6,177 bases of DNA, from positions 1 through 6,177 of the forward strand of contig JACMNW010000424.1 of NCBI GenBank assembly GCA_014378345.1, in the 5' to 3' direction. The translations under genes were made by a program, and so were the position numbers. Positions 5,866 through 6,177 of the stretch are shown piece by piece (the first letter of the stretch is position 1; each line of letters opens with the position of its first letter). The notes beneath the pieces are model-generated. The model worked only from the letters and a program-made list of their open reading frames with translations. It did no database searches and had not been told where the DNA came from. Source of the stretch: Pseudorhodobacter sp. (GTDB lineage Bacteria > Pseudomonadota > Alphaproteobacteria > Rhodobacterales > Rhodobacteraceae).

Positions 5866-6177
5866 GCGCGCCGGGCGCGGGCGATGAACCACAGACCGAT
5901 GACAACCATTGGCACCGACAAAAGCTGACCCATGGTCAGACCGTAGCCGCCTGCCTGCCATGCCAAGCCCAGCGGATTTCCGTCGGTGACAAACTGCGCA
6001 TCAGGCTGGCGCACGAATTCAACAATAAACCGCGCCACGCCGTAGCCTGCAATAAAAGCCCCCGTCGTGCGCCCCGAATAGGCCAGCCAACCGCGCCGGT
6101 ACACCAGCCAGAACAGAAGCGCGCCTAGCATCACCCCTTCAAGTACCGCCTCATACAGCTGTGACGGATGGCGCGCG
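5862..6177 (-). CDS. lgt: Prolipoprotein diacylglyceryl transferase, C-terminal third only (5' end beyond window)
   Basis: Lgt is the inner-membrane enzyme that moves diacylglycerol from phosphatidylglycerol to the lipobox cysteine of prolipoproteins, the first step of lipoprotein maturation. The window holds the last 104 residues of a protein normally close to 300. It opens in the signature RHPSQLYEAVLEG. A membrane helix (about VMLGALLFWLVY), the conserved ARFIVEFVRQPD in a second hydrophobic segment, and MGQLLSVPMVVIGLWFIARA near the C terminus follow. The stop (TGA, 5864-5862) overlaps the midA ATG by four bases, making lgt the first gene visible in the operon. An internal GTG at 6134 is not a start, because the conserved reading frame continues upstream of it to the window edge. 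Confidence 0.96.
   Translation of the reverse strand, partial: ARHPSQLYEAVLEGVMLGALLFWLVYRRGWLAYSGRTTGAFIAGYGVARFIVEFVRQPDAQFVTDGNPLGLAWQAGGYGLTMGQLLSVPMVVIGLWFIARARRA

Noticed and set aside
5866..5961. Upstream in-frame extension of the midA gene by 32 codons
   Set aside because: It lies within lgt coding sequence in another frame, does not resemble the family N terminus, and the ATGA overlap at 5865-5862 gives a better start.

Overview
The window looks like chromosomal core sequence from an alphaproteobacterium, most probably a member of the Rhodobacteraceae (roseobacter group). The reasons are moderately high G+C, the fused sulfate adenylyltransferase/APS kinase, an lgt-midA-pgeF gene string, and an Lrp/AsnC regulator divergent from trxB. 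The taxonomic call is an inference from gene content and protein style; there is no rRNA or other marker here.

Left part (1-2585, minus strand): the 5' 487 codons of a bifunctional sat/cysC gene run off the left edge. Upstream of it, on the same strand, lies a complete thioredoxin reductase gene (trxB). The two fit together biochemically: Sat/CysC makes APS and PAPS from sulfate, and the thioredoxin system commonly supplies electrons to the reductase that follows.

Middle (2586-4056): a 186-bp divergent intergenic region separates trxB from an Lrp/AsnC-family regulator gene on the plus strand. It holds three ATTGCGC direct repeats spaced at 42 and 21 bp, a good operator candidate. Beyond the regulator is about 780 bp without any conventional gene. 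Its first part holds the most interesting item: an apparently free-standing minus-strand mini-transcript of about 147 nt. It has a sigma70-like promoter (TTGTTT, 17 bp, TATGGT), a 22-codon leucine-rich ORF, and a strong intrinsic terminator that begins at the ORF's stop codon. No same-strand gene follows it; the terminator points into the 3' end of the regulator gene. The rest of the gap (about 3472-4056) looks more A+T-rich and has one long imperfect inverted repeat (3599-3645), with no ORF I can support.

Right part (4057-6177, minus strand): a tight operon in transcription order lgt (only the C-terminal third is present), midA-type methyltransferase, and pgeF. lgt and midA overlap by ATGA, and midA and pgeF are joined with no gap (TGA-ATG). 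All three products are envelope or respiratory housekeeping proteins.

Most of the window is ordinary core genome. The unexplained signals are in the intergenic DNA on the two sides of the regulator gene.
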